Positions 1 through 9,284 of a stretch of DNA of 64,000 nucleotides are shown here, piece after piece. A program made the position numbers and the translations under genes. Below the pieces are notes generated by a model that was not told where the DNA came from, did not search any database, and saw only the letters and a program-made list of their open reading frames with translations. The stretch is from an uncultured Pelagibacteraceae bacterium (lineage in GTDB: Bacteria > Pseudomonadota > Alphaproteobacteria > Pelagibacterales > Pelagibacteraceae), in the NCBI GenBank assembly GCA_902595885.1, contig CACJRQ010000001.1, positions 152,002 to 216,001 of the forward strand. Direction: 5' to 3'. The first letter of the stretch is position 1. Each line of letters begins with the position of its first letter.

Positions 1-1
1 T

Positions 2-970
2 AAAAGTTGGGTAGACAAAGAAAAATTCGATGATTTTGGAAAAATTTTTTCATGCAAAGATCATAATGATCTTGTAAGTGAGTTTTTATTTTTAATCTCT
101 AATCTTTATTCTTCTCAGGATAATTTTGAAAAATCAAATTTTTATTTAAATTTGTCAAACTATTTAAATCCTAAGTTTGAATTTAATTTGTCATTAGTTG
201 CAGAAAATTTTTATCTTAATGATGAATTTGATAAAGTACAAAGAATTTTAAAAAACTTTAAAAAAGAAGATGAATTTTATTATTGGTTTAGATTAAAAAA
301 AGAAGCTCAAATAATAATTCAAGAGCAGGATTATGAAAATGGAATTAAATACATAGATTCAAAATTTAATAAAATTGAAAATCCAAATATAAAAATGATT
401 TTTGATTTAGCTAATTTTTATAAGAATTCTAAAAATTATGAAAAAGCAATAGATCGTTATACGGAAATTATTTTAACACTGGATGACAATTCACTTATTA
501 AATCAGATGTATTGTATCGTAGAGGTGGTAGCTATGAAAGAATGGGTTATTATGAAAAGTCAGATGAAGATTTATTGCATGCGCTTAAAATTGATCCTAG
601 TGATGCATATATTTTGAATTACCTTGCTTACTCTTGGTTAGAACGTGATTATAAAATTAATGAAGCAATGGATATGTTGAAAACAGCATATGATTTAAAA
701 AGCAATGATCCATATATTATTGATTCAATTGGATGGGCTTATTTTTTAATAGAGGATTATGTAGAAGCTGAAAAGTATTTAAAAAGAGCTGTAGAATTAA
801 TGCCAGATGACCCAATCGTGAATGATCATTATGGAGACATTTTATGGAAATTAAATCGAAAAATTCAAGCAAGATATTTTTGGAACAACGTATTAAGTTT
901 TGATGACACCGAAGATGATATGATAGAAAAAATCAATATTAAAGTAATTGAGGGTCTCAAAAATTCCTAA
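2..970 (+). CDS. Tetratricopeptide-repeat protein (5' end outside window)
   Basis: The frame is open from the first bases of the window to a TAA at 968-970, so the true start lies upstream; a TTG at 152 is only an internal codon. About 320 residues are visible. They hold several TPR-like helix pairs in the C-terminal half, for example segments with YLKRAVELMPDDP and ALKIDPSDAYILNYLAYSWL, which follow the 34-residue TPR pattern of small residues and a late Pro. TPRs usually act as protein-binding scaffolds. The partner is not visible and no catalytic domain is seen. The stop abuts the ispE ATG with no gap, so the two are probably co-transcribed. The TPR call is confident; the cellular role is unknown. 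Confidence 0.85.
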   Translation, partial: KSWVDKEKFDDFGKIFSCKDHNDLVSEFLFLISNLYSSQDNFEKSNFYLNLSNYLNPKFEFNLSLVAENFYLNDEFDKVQRILKNFKKEDEFYYWFRLKKEAQIIIQEQDYENGIKYIDSKFNKIENPNIKMIFDLANFYKNSKNYEKAIDRYTEIILTLDDNSLIKSDVLYRRGGSYERMGYYEKSDEDLLHALKIDPSDAYILNYLAYSWLERDYKINEAMDMLKTAYDLKSNDPYIIDSIGWAYFLIEDYVEAEKYLKRAVELMPDDPIVNDHYGDILWKLNRKIQARYFWNNVLSFDDTEDDMIEKINIKVIEGLKNS

Positions 971-1816
971 ATGAAAATTAATACAATTAAATCTAATGCA
1001 AAGTTAAATTTAGCATTAAATATCACTGGAAAGAAAAAGTTTTTACATAAAATTGAAAGTATAATTGGTTTCATAGATTTACATGATCTTATTTCAATCA
1101 ATCAACATAATGGAAAAAAACATCATATTTCTTTTTATGGAAAGTTTTCTAAAAATATTGGAAAAAAAAATACTGTTCAAAAATTATTTCAAATACTAGA
1201 TAAAGAAAATTTATTAAAAAATAAAAAATTTAAAGTTAAAATTAAAAAATTAATCCCTCAAGAAGCTGGGTTGGGTGGGGGATCGATGAACGCAGCTAGC
1301 GTGTTTAATTATCTGGTTAAAAAAAAAATTATTAATCCTAATCATCAAAAAACTCGAAGTATCTGTGACTGGGTTGGTTCTGATGTTATTCTGGGAACCA
1401 TTTCATCCAGCTGTGTGTTGTCATCAAGTGGTAGAATAAAAAAGATTTATAATACTCCAAAATATTACTCTACTTTAGTAAAGCCTGATTTTGGGTGCTC
1501 AACTAAAAAAATATACTCAGCTGTTCGAAAGTATACAAAATCAAAATATAACAAACCTAAAAAAAACATGTTTGGAGTAAAATATTTGATTGATCAACAA
1601 AATGCCCTTGAAACAATAGCACTTAAAAAATATCCAAAACTTAAAAAAATAAAGTTGTTCTTAGAAAGTACAAATAATCCATTGTTTGTAAGAATGACTG
1701 GTTCAGGATCAACAATTGTTGCCTATTATAATTCATTAAAGAGTTGTAAATTGGCAAAAGCTAAATTTAAAAGAAAATATAAAAATTATTGGTGTGTTAC
1801 AGCAAAAACTATATGA
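971..1816 (+). CDS. ispE: 4-diphosphocytidyl-2-C-methyl-D-erythritol kinase
   Basis: Predicted ATP-dependent kinase of the MEP pathway that phosphorylates CDP-methylerythritol on the way to IPP and DMAPP, acting in the cytosol. The 281-residue length is normal for IspE. The N-terminus has the NAKLNLAL segment with the conserved Lys (K11). The GHMP-kinase glycine-rich loop PQEAGLGGGSMNAAS lies near residues 96-110, and a GSDVILG segment carries the catalytic-type Asp near 133. A C-terminal RMTGSGSTIVA motif matches the third GHMP motif. The ATG follows the upstream TPR stop directly, so translational coupling is likely. Confidence 0.93.
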   Translation: MKINTIKSNAKLNLALNITGKKKFLHKIESIIGFIDLHDLISINQHNGKKHHISFYGKFSKNIGKKNTVQKLFQILDKENLLKNKKFKVKIKKLIPQEAGLGGGSMNAASVFNYLVKKKIINPNHQKTRSICDWVGSDVILGTISSSCVLSSSGRIKKIYNTPKYYSTLVKPDFGCSTKKIYSAVRKYTKSKYNKPKKNMFGVKYLIDQQNALETIALKKYPKLKKIKLFLESTNNPLFVRMTGSGSTIVAYYNSLKSCKLAKAKFKRKYKNYWCVTAKTI

Positions 1817-1849
1817 ATTTTATATTTTTATGTTATAGGAAGCTAGTAT

Positions 1850-1923
1850 TGGGGCGTAGCCAAGCGGTAAGGCACGGGTTTTTGGTACCTGCATCCTAGG
1901 TTCGAATCCTAGCGCCCCAGCCA
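1850..1923 (+). tRNA. tRNA-Gln (anticodon TTG)
   Basis: This is a complete cloverleaf. Acceptor TGGGGCG (1850-1856) pairs with CGCCCCA (1913-1919), the discriminator is G1920, and CCA is encoded at 1921-1923. The anticodon loop reads TTTTGGT with TTG as anticodon. The T-arm has the normal TTCGAAT loop. The U1-A72 first pair is the usual feature of bacterial glutamine tRNAs. It lies 33 nt after ispE and ends 3 nt before the start codon of the CCA-adding enzyme gene. Confidence 0.97.
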
Positions 1924-1926
1924 TTT

Positions 1927-3201
1927 ATGAAAAATTTTTTAGATAAATTTTTTTCCAGATCAAAAAATCTTGATTATATAAGTCAAAATTTAAAACAAAT
2001 TACTTTAACAACACCAGCAAATAAAATTTTTGAAGCAATAAATAATTTTTCAGAGAAAAGTGAAATCAGATATGTGGGTGGGTGTGTAAGAAAAGTGATA
2101 AAAAAAGAAAATGTTGATGATATTGACCTAGCAACAAATTTAACTCCCCTGGAAGTTTGTGAGGCTCTTAAAAACAAACAAATAAGTTATTACGAAACGG
2201 GAATTGAACACGGAACTATAACCGCAATAGTTGATGAATATAAATATGAAATTACTTCTTTAAGGAAAGACGTCTCAACTGATGGAAGGCATGCTGAAGT
2301 AGAATTCTCTTTAGATTGGAAGGAAGATGCCTCTAGAAGGGATTTTACTATCAATTCAATTTATGCAGATAGTGAGGGTAATTTATTTGATCCATTTAAC
2401 GGTAAAAAAGATTTGGAGGAGGGTTATATTAATTTTATTGGCAATGTGGAAAAAAGAATTCAAGAGGATTATTTACGTATTTTGAGGTATTTAAGATTTT
2501 ATTTAAATTACTCAAATCATAAGCACCAGCCAGAAATATTAAAAAACATAAAAAAAAATATTGATGGAATTTCAAATATATCATCTGAAAGATTAATCGA
2601 TGAACTAAAAAAAATAACTAGTTCAAATGGATTTTTAAAACTCTTCAAAGATAAAGAAAGTTTAGAACTCATAGAAATAATTTTCCCTCAATTAAAGAAT
2701 ATTAAAAATTTTAAAAAACAAAATTCTTATGCTGCAGAGAATTTTTTAAAAATTGACTTTATATTCTTAATTGCGCTTTTAGTGATTGATGGGACTGATA
2801 ATGCAGATTATTTTTTTTATAAATTTAAAATATCTAACAAAGATAAGAAAAGACTAAAATTGATAGATCTTTTTTATAGAGAAAAAGTAACTATAAACAA
2901 TTTTACAGAGAAAAATTTGAATAAATTGTTTTATTTTAATGGGCGACAAGCTGTAATAGATATAATTAATTTTAAAATTTTTACGTCAAACAAAGTAGAG
3001 AAAAAACTAATCAAACTATTAGATACTTATAAAAAGAAAGTAATTCCAACTTTGCCAATTGGGGCCGATCTTCTAATGTCTAAATTTCAAATTCCAGAGG
3101 GTAAAACTTTAGGTAATAAATTAAAAAAGATAGAAGAAATTTGGGTTCAAAACGGATTTCAAATTTCAGATAAGCAAGTACAGCAAATAGTTAAAAGTTA
3201 A
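1927..3201 (+). CDS. cca: CCA-adding tRNA nucleotidyltransferase / poly(A) polymerase family
   Basis: Predicted class II nucleotidyltransferase that adds or repairs the 3' CCA of tRNAs. It has the head-domain signature GGCVRK at residues 51-56, the metal-binding DIDLAT at about 65-70, the [12 protein letters not shown] motif near 137-148, and an [10 protein letters not shown] helix typical of the neck. The C-terminal third is a helical body/tail domain. All three tRNA genes in the window already encode CCA, so a repair role is likely. The ATG at 1927 is only 3 nt after the CCA of tRNA-Gln and has no Shine-Dalgarno of its own; no better in-frame start is seen. CCA enzyme versus poly(A) polymerase cannot be settled by eye. 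The 3' end overlaps greA by 4 bp. Confidence 0.88.
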   Translation: MKNFLDKFFSRSKNLDYISQNLKQITLTTPANKIFEAINNFSEKSEIRYVGGCVRKVIKKENVDDIDLATNLTPLEVCEALKNKQISYYETGIEHGTITAIVDEYKYEITSLRKDVSTDGRHAEVEFSLDWKEDASRRDFTINSIYADSEGNLFDPFNGKKDLEEGYINFIGNVEKRIQEDYLRILRYLRFYLNYSNHKHQPEILKNIKKNIDGISNISSERLIDELKKITSSNGFLKLFKDKESLELIEIIFPQLKNIKNFKKQNSYAAENFLKIDFIFLIALLVIDGTDNADYFFYKFKISNKDKKRLKLIDLFYREKVTINNFTEKNLNKLFYFNGRQAVIDIINFKIFTSNKVEKKLIKLLDTYKKKVIPTLPIGADLLMSKFQIPEGKTLGNKLKKIEEIWVQNGFQISDKQVQQIVKS

Positions 3202-3674
3202 ATATATTTAACGTCTTTAATTTCAAAATTTTTTACACCAGAGGGTGTATTTATTTCAACTAAATCACTTTTATTTTTTCCAATCAAACCTTTGCCAATT
3301 GGTGATTGAAAGAAAATTAGTTTTTGTTTTAAATCCGCCTCATCTCTTCCAACAATTTTATAATTAATTTTTTCACCAGTATCTAAATCTTCTAAATAAA
3401 CTGTAGATCCAAAAATTACTTTTCCTTCATTGTTTAGTTTTGTAACGTCAATAACATTTGCTCTTGCAATTATGTCGTTAATTTCGGTTATTCTTCCTTC
3501 GTTATGAGACTGTTCTTCTTTAGCTGCATGATATTCAGCATTTTCTTTAAGATCTCCATGGGATCTCGCTTCAGCAATTGCAGCTACTATCTCAGGTCTT
3601 TTTTTTTCTTTTAAAAAAACTAATTCTTCCTTTAGTTTATTTAATCCGTTTAATGTTATTGGCTCTTTATCCAT
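3198..3674 (-). CDS. greA: Transcription elongation factor GreA
   Basis: GreA binds the RNA polymerase secondary channel and stimulates cleavage of backtracked transcripts. The N-terminal coiled coil carries the acidic tip in [17 protein letters not shown], where the Asp and Glu residues coordinate the cleavage Mg2+. The C-terminal FKBP-like domain follows. I chose ATG 3674, which gives 158 residues (the usual GreA length) and starts 4 bp after the hemF stop; a longer frame from 3695 would run into hemF. It is probably co-transcribed with hemF and trmL upstream. Confidence 0.96.
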   Translation of the reverse strand: MDKEPITLNGLNKLKEELVFLKEKKRPEIVAAIAEARSHGDLKENAEYHAAKEEQSHNEGRITEINDIIARANVIDVTKLNNEGKVIFGSTVYLEDLDTGEKINYKIVGRDEADLKQKLIFFQSPIGKGLIGKNKSDLVEINTPSGVKNFEIKDVKYI

Positions 3675-3678
3675 TTTT

Positions 3679-4506
3679 TTATTTCCATTTTGCAATCGGA
3701 GGTAATGACATCAAAATTCCTTCAACATTACCACCAGTTTGTAGCCCAAATTTTGTTCCTCTATCATAGAGCAAATTAAATTCAGCGTATCGACCTCTTT
3801 TAATATACTGAAACTCTTTATCTTTTAAAGTCCATTTTCTTTTTAATTTTTTTTTAATTATTTCATTAAATAGCATTTGAAATGTAACACCAACATCTCT
3901 GACAAATTTAAAGTCATTTTCAAAATTATCATTTTTATAGTCAAAAAATATTCCACCTATACCTCTGGCTTCTTTTCTGTGAGGTAGATAAAAATATTCA
4001 TCACACCACTTTTTATATTTTTTATAATAATTTTTATTATGTCTATCGCACATTGCTTTTAATATTTTATGAAAGTTTTTCTTCTCTTTTTCATCTTTTA
4101 TTGCTGGGGTTACATCCATACCTCCACCAAACCAATTCTTTGTTGTACAAATAAATCTGGTATTAAAATGCATTGCAGGAATATGGGGATTTTGCATGTG
4201 CATAACTATTGAAATTCCTGATGCCCAAAATCTAGGATCTTTACTTGCGCCTGGTATATTCTTTTGAAATTGCTTAGGAAATTTTCCATAAACTTTTGAA
4301 AAATTTACTCCTACTTTTTCAAAAATTTTTCCATTTTTAAGAATTCTATATTCACCACCACCCTCATCTTTTTTATTGTTTCTTTTCCAAGAAGTTGATT
4401 CAAAATTTACTTTATTTTTTTCAATTTTTAAAATGTCGTCGCATATTGCATTTTGCAATAGCTTAAACCAGTTATTTGCTAGGTCTTTTTTGATTGAAAT
4501 ATCCAT
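3679..4506 (-). CDS. hemF: Oxygen-dependent coproporphyrinogen III oxidase
   Basis: HemF decarboxylates coproporphyrinogen III to protoporphyrinogen IX using O2 in heme synthesis, as a soluble homodimer. The 275-residue protein carries the family core: [10 protein letters not shown], the [12 protein letters not shown] signature, GIGGIFFDY, and the C-terminal [20 protein letters not shown] block with [13 protein letters not shown] at the end. Use of the O2-dependent enzyme fits an aerobic lifestyle and supplies heme for the nearby cytochrome bc1 genes. It starts 1 bp after the trmL stop, and greA follows 4 bp downstream, making a compact minus-strand operon. Confidence 0.96.
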   Translation of the reverse strand: MDISIKKDLANNWFKLLQNAICDDILKIEKNKVNFESTSWKRNNKKDEGGGEYRILKNGKIFEKVGVNFSKVYGKFPKQFQKNIPGASKDPRFWASGISIVMHMQNPHIPAMHFNTRFICTTKNWFGGGMDVTPAIKDEKEKKNFHKILKAMCDRHNKNYYKKYKKWCDEYFYLPHRKEARGIGGIFFDYKNDNFENDFKFVRDVGVTFQMLFNEIIKKKLKRKWTLKDKEFQYIKRGRYAEFNLLYDRGTKFGLQTGGNVEGILMSLPPIAKWK

Positions 4507-4507
4507 T

Positions 4508-4981
4508 TTATATTAATTCTATTTGACGCAAACTTTCTGCCAAAACAATGGCAACTGACGATGCAATATTAAGAGATCTTACTTGGTTATTCATTGGTAT
4601 TTTTAAACGATTTTTAATTATTTTATGAACCTCTTCGGGTACTCCAGCACTTTCTCTTCCAAACAAAATAGTATCATCAGGCTTAAATTTAAATTTAGTA
4701 TAATTTATTGAACCCTTAGTTGTCATTAATACTATTCTCTGTTTTTTCTTTGCCTCAAAAAATTTTTCCGAACTTTGATAAAACTCTATTTGACTATAGT
4801 CCATATAGTCCATAACCACTCTTTTAAAGCGTTTGTCTGATAATAGAAAGCCACATGGTTCAATTATTTCTAGTTTAGCACCCAAACAAGCACAGGTTCT
4901 AATAATTGCAGCAGTATTCTGAGGTATATCAGGCTCATACAAAGCTATTTTGGGTCCTAAAATTGTTGAATTCTGTGTCAT
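4508..4981 (-). CDS. trmL: tRNA (cytidine(34)-2'-O)-methyltransferase, SPOUT family
   Basis: TrmL 2'-O-methylates the wobble nucleotide of certain leucine tRNAs with SAM as donor. The 157-residue length is typical. SPOUT knot motifs are visible: YEPDIPQNTAAIIRTCACLG at the N-terminus, LFGRESAGVPEEVH in the middle, and the C-terminal trefoil MNNQVRSLNIASSVAIVLAE. It is the first gene of the trmL-hemF-greA minus-strand unit and is divergent from petA across about 90 bp that must hold both promoters. Confidence 0.92.
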   Translation of the reverse strand: MTQNSTILGPKIALYEPDIPQNTAAIIRTCACLGAKLEIIEPCGFLLSDKRFKRVVMDYMDYSQIEFYQSSEKFFEAKKKQRIVLMTTKGSINYTKFKFKPDDTILFGRESAGVPEEVHKIIKNRLKIPMNNQVRSLNIASSVAIVLAESLRQIELI

Positions 4982-5073
4982 TCTTTCAGTAGTAAAATAA
5001 TTATTTTATATTATATGAATTCGTATATTAACTATTTTAAATCAAAAAGAGATAATAATAAAAGCTACTAAAA

Positions 5074-5583
5074 GTGTCTGAAAAAAAAACAAAAAGAAGA
5101 GATTTTTTATTTACAGCTACCACAGCTGTAGGTGCTGTTGGTGCCGCAGCAGTAGTGTGGCCAATGATAGATCAAATGAATCCAGATGCTTCCGTTAAAG
5201 CATTGGCTAGTACAGAGGTTGATGTAAGTTCATTAACACCTGGAAATACATTGACTGTTTTATGGAGAGGTAAACCAGTATTTATAAGAAGAAGAACTCA
5301 AGAAGAAATTGATGAGGCAAGAAAAGTTAAAATGGAAGATTTAATTCATCCAGAAAAAGATGAAGATAGAGCAAAAAACCCCGAGTGGCTTGTTATGTTA
5401 GGTGTATGCACCCATCTTGGATGTGTACCTCTAAATGATAAAGGTGATTATAATGGTTGGTTCTGTCCATGTCATGGATCTCATTACGATACTTCTGGAA
5501 GAATAAGAAAAGGACCGGCACCTTGGAATATGGAAGTGCCTAAATATGAATTCGTTGATGCAAACACAATTAAAATTGGATAA
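5074..5583 (+). CDS. petA: Rieske iron-sulfur subunit of cytochrome bc1
   Basis: This is the 2Fe-2S subunit that takes the first electron from ubiquinol at the Qo site and passes it to cytochrome c1. The start is GTG 5074. The N-terminus [10 protein letters not shown] followed by a hydrophobic stretch to about residue 32 is a Tat-type anchor. Cluster ligands are in CTHLGC (C112, H114) and CPCHGS (C131, H134), with C117 and C133 placed for the stabilising disulfide. At 169 residues it is slightly compact. petB begins 6 bp downstream, so petABC is one operon. Confidence 0.97.
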   Translation: MSEKKTKRRDFLFTATTAVGAVGAAAVVWPMIDQMNPDASVKALASTEVDVSSLTPGNTLTVLWRGKPVFIRRRTQEEIDEARKVKMEDLIHPEKDEDRAKNPEWLVMLGVCTHLGCVPLNDKGDYNGWFCPCHGSHYDTSGRIRKGPAPWNMEVPKYEFVDANTIKIG

Positions 5584-5589
5584 AGAAAA

Positions 5590-6852
5590 ATGAGTGACCA
5601 TGATTACAGACCAAAATCGAAGGTAGGACAATGGTTTAATGATCGATTGCCACTATTAACTCTTGCAAATCATTTAACAGATTATCCAACTCCTAAAAAT
5701 TTAAATTATTGGTGGACATTTGGTGGAATTTTAACTTTTTGCTTAATCACTCAAATTGTTACCGGATTAACTCTTGCAATGCATTACATTGCTCATGCAG
5801 ATATGGCTTTTGAAAGTGTTGAGCACATCATGCGTGATGTTAATTATGGTTGGTTAATTAGATACATTCATGCAAACGGCGCTTCAATGTTTTTTTTAGC
5901 TGTTTATATTCATATATTTAGATCATTATTCTACGGGTCTTATAAATCTCCAAGAGAAATAATATGGATTTTAGGAATAATAATATATTTATTAATGATG
6001 GCTGCAGCCTTTATGGGTTATGTCTTGCCATGGGGTCAAATGAGTTTTTGGGGAGCAACAGTTATTACAAATTTATTTAGCGCTATTCCTCTGGTAGGAG
6101 AGGGAATAGTTACTTGGTTATGGGGTGGTTATTCAGTTGACAACCCTACGTTAACTAGATTTTTTACTTTGCATTATTTAATTCCATTTTTAATTTTAGG
6201 ATTAGTTGTTTTACATATATGGGCTTTACATGTTCCTGGTAATAACAATCCAGTTGGAATAGATATAAAAAAACCATCTAAAGACACAGTACCTTTCCAT
6301 CCCTACATTGTAATTAAAGATGGTTTTGCTTTATTAATGTTCATGATTGTGTTTGCTTTCTTTGTATTTTACGCACCAAATATTTTAGGACATGCAGACA
6401 ATTATATAGAGGCCAACCCAATGGTAACACCTGCACACATTGTTCCTGAATGGTATCTGTTACCGTTTTATGCAATATTGAGATCTGTTCCTGATAAATT
6501 GCTAGGAGTTGTGGCTATGTTATCTGCAATATTAATATTAGCAGTTTTACCTTGGTTAGATACTTCAAAAATAAGATCAGCAGTATTTAGACCTTTATAC
6601 AAACAATTTTACTGGATATTAGTTGCAGATGTTTTGATACTTGGTTATGTGGGTGCGATGCCAGCTGAAGGACTTTACTTGTTGATAGCACGAGTTGCAA
6701 CAGCGTATTATTTTTTACATTTTTTAGTTATTCTTCCTGTTTTAGGGTTTAAAGAAAAAACTTTACCAGTGCCTTTGAGTATTACTGAACCCGTTCTAGG
6801 TGGTTCACCAAATTTAGCTGCCGCCAGAAATAAAGAAAGTAAAATAGAATAA
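5590..6852 (+). CDS. petB: Cytochrome b subunit of the bc1 complex
   Basis: This multi-pass inner-membrane protein holds the two b hemes and the Qo and Qi quinone sites. Paired heme histidines are seen in [12 protein letters not shown] and VYIHIFRS on one helix and in TLHYLIPF and VVLHIWALH on another, with the expected spacing. The Qo-site PEWY motif is in [15 protein letters not shown]. At 420 residues it is the full undivided cytochrome b of proteobacteria, not the split b6/subunit IV form. It is followed after 1 bp by petC. Confidence 0.97.
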   Translation: MSDHDYRPKSKVGQWFNDRLPLLTLANHLTDYPTPKNLNYWWTFGGILTFCLITQIVTGLTLAMHYIAHADMAFESVEHIMRDVNYGWLIRYIHANGASMFFLAVYIHIFRSLFYGSYKSPREIIWILGIIIYLLMMAAAFMGYVLPWGQMSFWGATVITNLFSAIPLVGEGIVTWLWGGYSVDNPTLTRFFTLHYLIPFLILGLVVLHIWALHVPGNNNPVGIDIKKPSKDTVPFHPYIVIKDGFALLMFMIVFAFFVFYAPNILGHADNYIEANPMVTPAHIVPEWYLLPFYAILRSVPDKLLGVVAMLSAILILAVLPWLDTSKIRSAVFRPLYKQFYWILVADVLILGYVGAMPAEGLYLLIARVATAYYFLHFLVILPVLGFKEKTLPVPLSITEPVLGGSPNLAAARNKESKIE

Positions 6853-6853
6853 G

Positions 6854-7633
6854 GTGAAAAGTTTATTTAAATTATTTTCTATAATAATCATAATTATTGC
6901 TTCAAATTCATATTCTTCTGCTGCTGAAAAAGTAGAATATTTAAAAACTGATTGGAGCTTTAAAGGTCTATTTGGAAAATTTGATAGAGCTTCTCTTCAA
7001 AGAGGTTATCAAGTTTATACTGAAGTATGTGCTTCATGTCATTCGATGAAGTATTTAAGTTATAGAAATTTAGCAGAGCCAGGTGGGCCAGAATTCTCTG
7101 AAGTTCAAGCCAAAGCTATAGCAGCCTCATTTGAAGTAACCGATGGCCCAAATTCTGATGGGGAAATGTTTACAAGGCCAGGTAAATTATCTGATAAATT
7201 TGTAATGCCGTACGATAATGTAAAAGCAGCTCAAGCTGCAAATGGTGGTGCGTATCCTCCTGATATGTCTGTTTTGGTAAAAGCAAGAGGAGGTGGTGTT
7301 GACTATATCTATTCTTTATTACAAGGATATGATGAAGCCCCTAGTAACGTATCTTTAGATGATGGAGTTTATTACAACAAATATATGTATGGTAATAAAA
7401 TCAGAATGGCTGCTCCATTATCAGATGGATTAGTAGAGTATGGTGATGGAACTAAAGCTACTGTTGAACAAATGTCAAAAGATGTAACGACTTTTTTAAT
7501 GTGGTCTGCTGAACCTCATTTAGAAGCTCGACATCAAATGGGCTTTAAAGCAATTGTGTATTTGATTATTCTGACAATATTAGTTTACTTCAGCATGAAA
7601 AAGTTATGGTCACGTATTGAATCTGAAGTTTAA
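6854..7633 (+). CDS. petC: Cytochrome c1 subunit of the bc1 complex
   Basis: Heme-c electron carrier that accepts electrons from the Rieske centre and reduces soluble cytochrome c on the periplasmic face. The start is GTG 6854. A signal peptide spans about residues 1-23. The heme attachment site is CASCH (C59, C62, H63). The probable distal Met ligand lies in NKIRMAAPLSDG near residue 182. One C-terminal membrane anchor is followed by basic residues. The last 24 bp overlap the 3' end of convergent ychF. Confidence 0.97.
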   Translation: MKSLFKLFSIIIIIIASNSYSSAAEKVEYLKTDWSFKGLFGKFDRASLQRGYQVYTEVCASCHSMKYLSYRNLAEPGGPEFSEVQAKAIAASFEVTDGPNSDGEMFTRPGKLSDKFVMPYDNVKAAQAANGGAYPPDMSVLVKARGGGVDYIYSLLQGYDEAPSNVSLDDGVYYNKYMYGNKIRMAAPLSDGLVEYGDGTKATVEQMSKDVTTFLMWSAEPHLEARHQMGFKAIVYLIILTILVYFSMKKLWSRIESEV

Positions 7634-8683
7634 TACATCTCCATCTTTCACAATATAATCTTTACCTTCTAATCTCATTTTTCCGTTAGCTTTAGAATTT
7701 ACCCATCCATCATTAGCTATGAAATCTTCATAAGATATAGTTTCAGCTCTAATAAAACCTTTTTCAAAATCAGTATGAATTTCTCCTGCTGCTTTAGGGG
7801 CAGTACAATTTTTTTGTATAGTCCAAGCCCTTGTTTCTTCAGGTCCAGATGTAAAATACGTATCAAGTTCTAATATTTTATAACCCTTTTGAATTAACAT
7901 ACTCAGACCTGTTTCTTTTAAACCAATCATATCCATATAATTTTTTTTTTCGTCTTCTCCCAACTCATTTATTTGGTTTTCTATGTCTGCAGAAACTATC
8001 AGAGTGTTATCTTTTTCAAATTTTTCGATGAAGTTTTTAGTATAATTGTTTCCATTTTGGATACTTTGTTCATCTACATTGCAAACAAAAATTTTTGGTT
8101 TAATTGATAACAAGCCACTTTGATTAAGTTGCTTTTTATCAAATTCAGATTTTAATATTGATATATCTTTATCATTATTAATGCAGTCTAATGCAATCTC
8201 CAAAATCTTAAGTTGATTTTCGTCTACATTTTTTTTATTATTTTTTTCAAGTCTTTTTTGGATAGACTCTAGGTCAGCCAACATCATCTCAGTTTCAATG
8301 ATCTCAAGATCTCTTATAGGATCAACGTCTGGATTAACGTTTTGAATATCGTCTGAGTCAAAGCATCTAATCATATGAATAACTGCATCAACTTCTCTTA
8401 TATGGGATAAAAATTTATTTCCTAAGCCTTCGCCTTTAGATGCCCCTTTCACAAGACCAGCTATATCTACAAATGAAATAGTTGTATTAATTGTTTTTTT
8501 TGATTTTGAAACTTTTGATAATTTGTTTAATCTTTCATCTGGAACAGGAACTACTCCAACATTAGGATCTATTGTACAAAAGGGAAAATTTGCAGCTTGA
8601 GCTTTGCTTGAGTTTGTAAGAGCGTTGAATAGGGTAGATTTACCCACATTAGGCAAACCAACAATACCGCATTTAAAACTCAT
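7610..8683 (-). CDS. ychF: Ribosome-associated ATPase of the Obg family
   Basis: YchF (Ola1 family) is a translation-associated P-loop NTPase that prefers ATP to GTP. The P-loop is GLPNVGKST at residues 9-17, and switch II lies in VDIAGLVKGASKGEG. The usual NKxD base-specificity motif is replaced by NVDE, as expected for ATP-preferring YchF. The C-terminal TGS domain ends with the EGKDYIVKDGDVLNFRF block. The length of 357 residues is close to family norm. Pth ends at its first base, in the classic pth-ychF pair. Confidence 0.96.
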   Translation of the reverse strand: MSFKCGIVGLPNVGKSTLFNALTNSSKAQAANFPFCTIDPNVGVVPVPDERLNKLSKVSKSKKTINTTISFVDIAGLVKGASKGEGLGNKFLSHIREVDAVIHMIRCFDSDDIQNVNPDVDPIRDLEIIETEMMLADLESIQKRLEKNNKKNVDENQLKILEIALDCINNDKDISILKSEFDKKQLNQSGLLSIKPKIFVCNVDEQSIQNGNNYTKNFIEKFEKDNTLIVSADIENQINELGEDEKKNYMDMIGLKETGLSMLIQKGYKILELDTYFTSGPEETRAWTIQKNCTAPKAAGEIHTDFEKGFIRAETISYEDFIANDGWVNSKANGKMRLEGKDYIVKDGDVLNFRFNT

Positions 8684-9243
8684 TATTTATTGTTTACAGT
8701 GCTAGAGAATAAATCTAATTTTTTATCCATTAGAATTGAAATAGAGTCTGTAATGTTGTTTGTAATTTTTTCTAAACTAGGTATTTCATCTTCATCAAAA
8801 TTTTGTAGAACAAAATCACTAACTTCCATATTATCTTTAGGTTTGCCAATTCCTATTCGTACTCTTGAATAATCTTTACCAATAAATTTATCTATAGATG
8901 CAATACCATTATGACCTGCACTAGATCCACTAAATTTTGTTTTTATTTTCCCAAACTCTACATCTAGATCATCATGAAAAACAATTACGTTTTCTGCGTC
9001 TATTTTAAAATATTCAATTAATTCTCTTATACAAATTCCAGAATTATTCATAAAAGTTAAAGGTTTTATTGCATAAACTTTTTGGTCACCAATATTTCCA
9101 GTCGTAAGAAGTCCTTTAAATTTTGGTTTTTGTTTTGAAAGACCAAACTTTTTATTTATTGCGTCGATAATTTTGAAACCAATATTATGTCTATTGTTTT
9201 CACTGTCTGGGGTTGGATTACCTAATCCTACAAGTAGAAGCAT
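8683..9243 (-). CDS. pth: Peptidyl-tRNA hydrolase
   Basis: Pth releases peptides from peptidyl-tRNAs that drop off the ribosome. The 186-residue protein shows the opening GLGNPTPDSENNRHNIGF with catalytic His19, the FMNNSG segment, the HDDLDVEFGKIK loop with the catalytic-type Asp, and SSAGHNGIASI. It lies 41 bp downstream of rplY and directly upstream of ychF, and all three genes belong to translation. Confidence 0.97.
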   Translation of the reverse strand: MLLLVGLGNPTPDSENNRHNIGFKIIDAINKKFGLSKQKPKFKGLLTTGNIGDQKVYAIKPLTFMNNSGICIRELIEYFKIDAENVIVFHDDLDVEFGKIKTKFSGSSAGHNGIASIDKFIGKDYSRVRIGIGKPKDNMEVSDFVLQNFDEDEIPSLEKITNNITDSISILMDKKLDLFSSTVNNK

Positions 9244-9284
9244 AAAATATTAATATTGGAGGATAAAATTCAAATTTAAATAAC

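Noticed and set aside
4985..5014. TTCAGT-18 bp-TATTAT as petA promoter
   Set aside because: The -35 is poor and AT-rich matches of this quality are frequent; a promoter must lie in this gap but I cannot choose the site.
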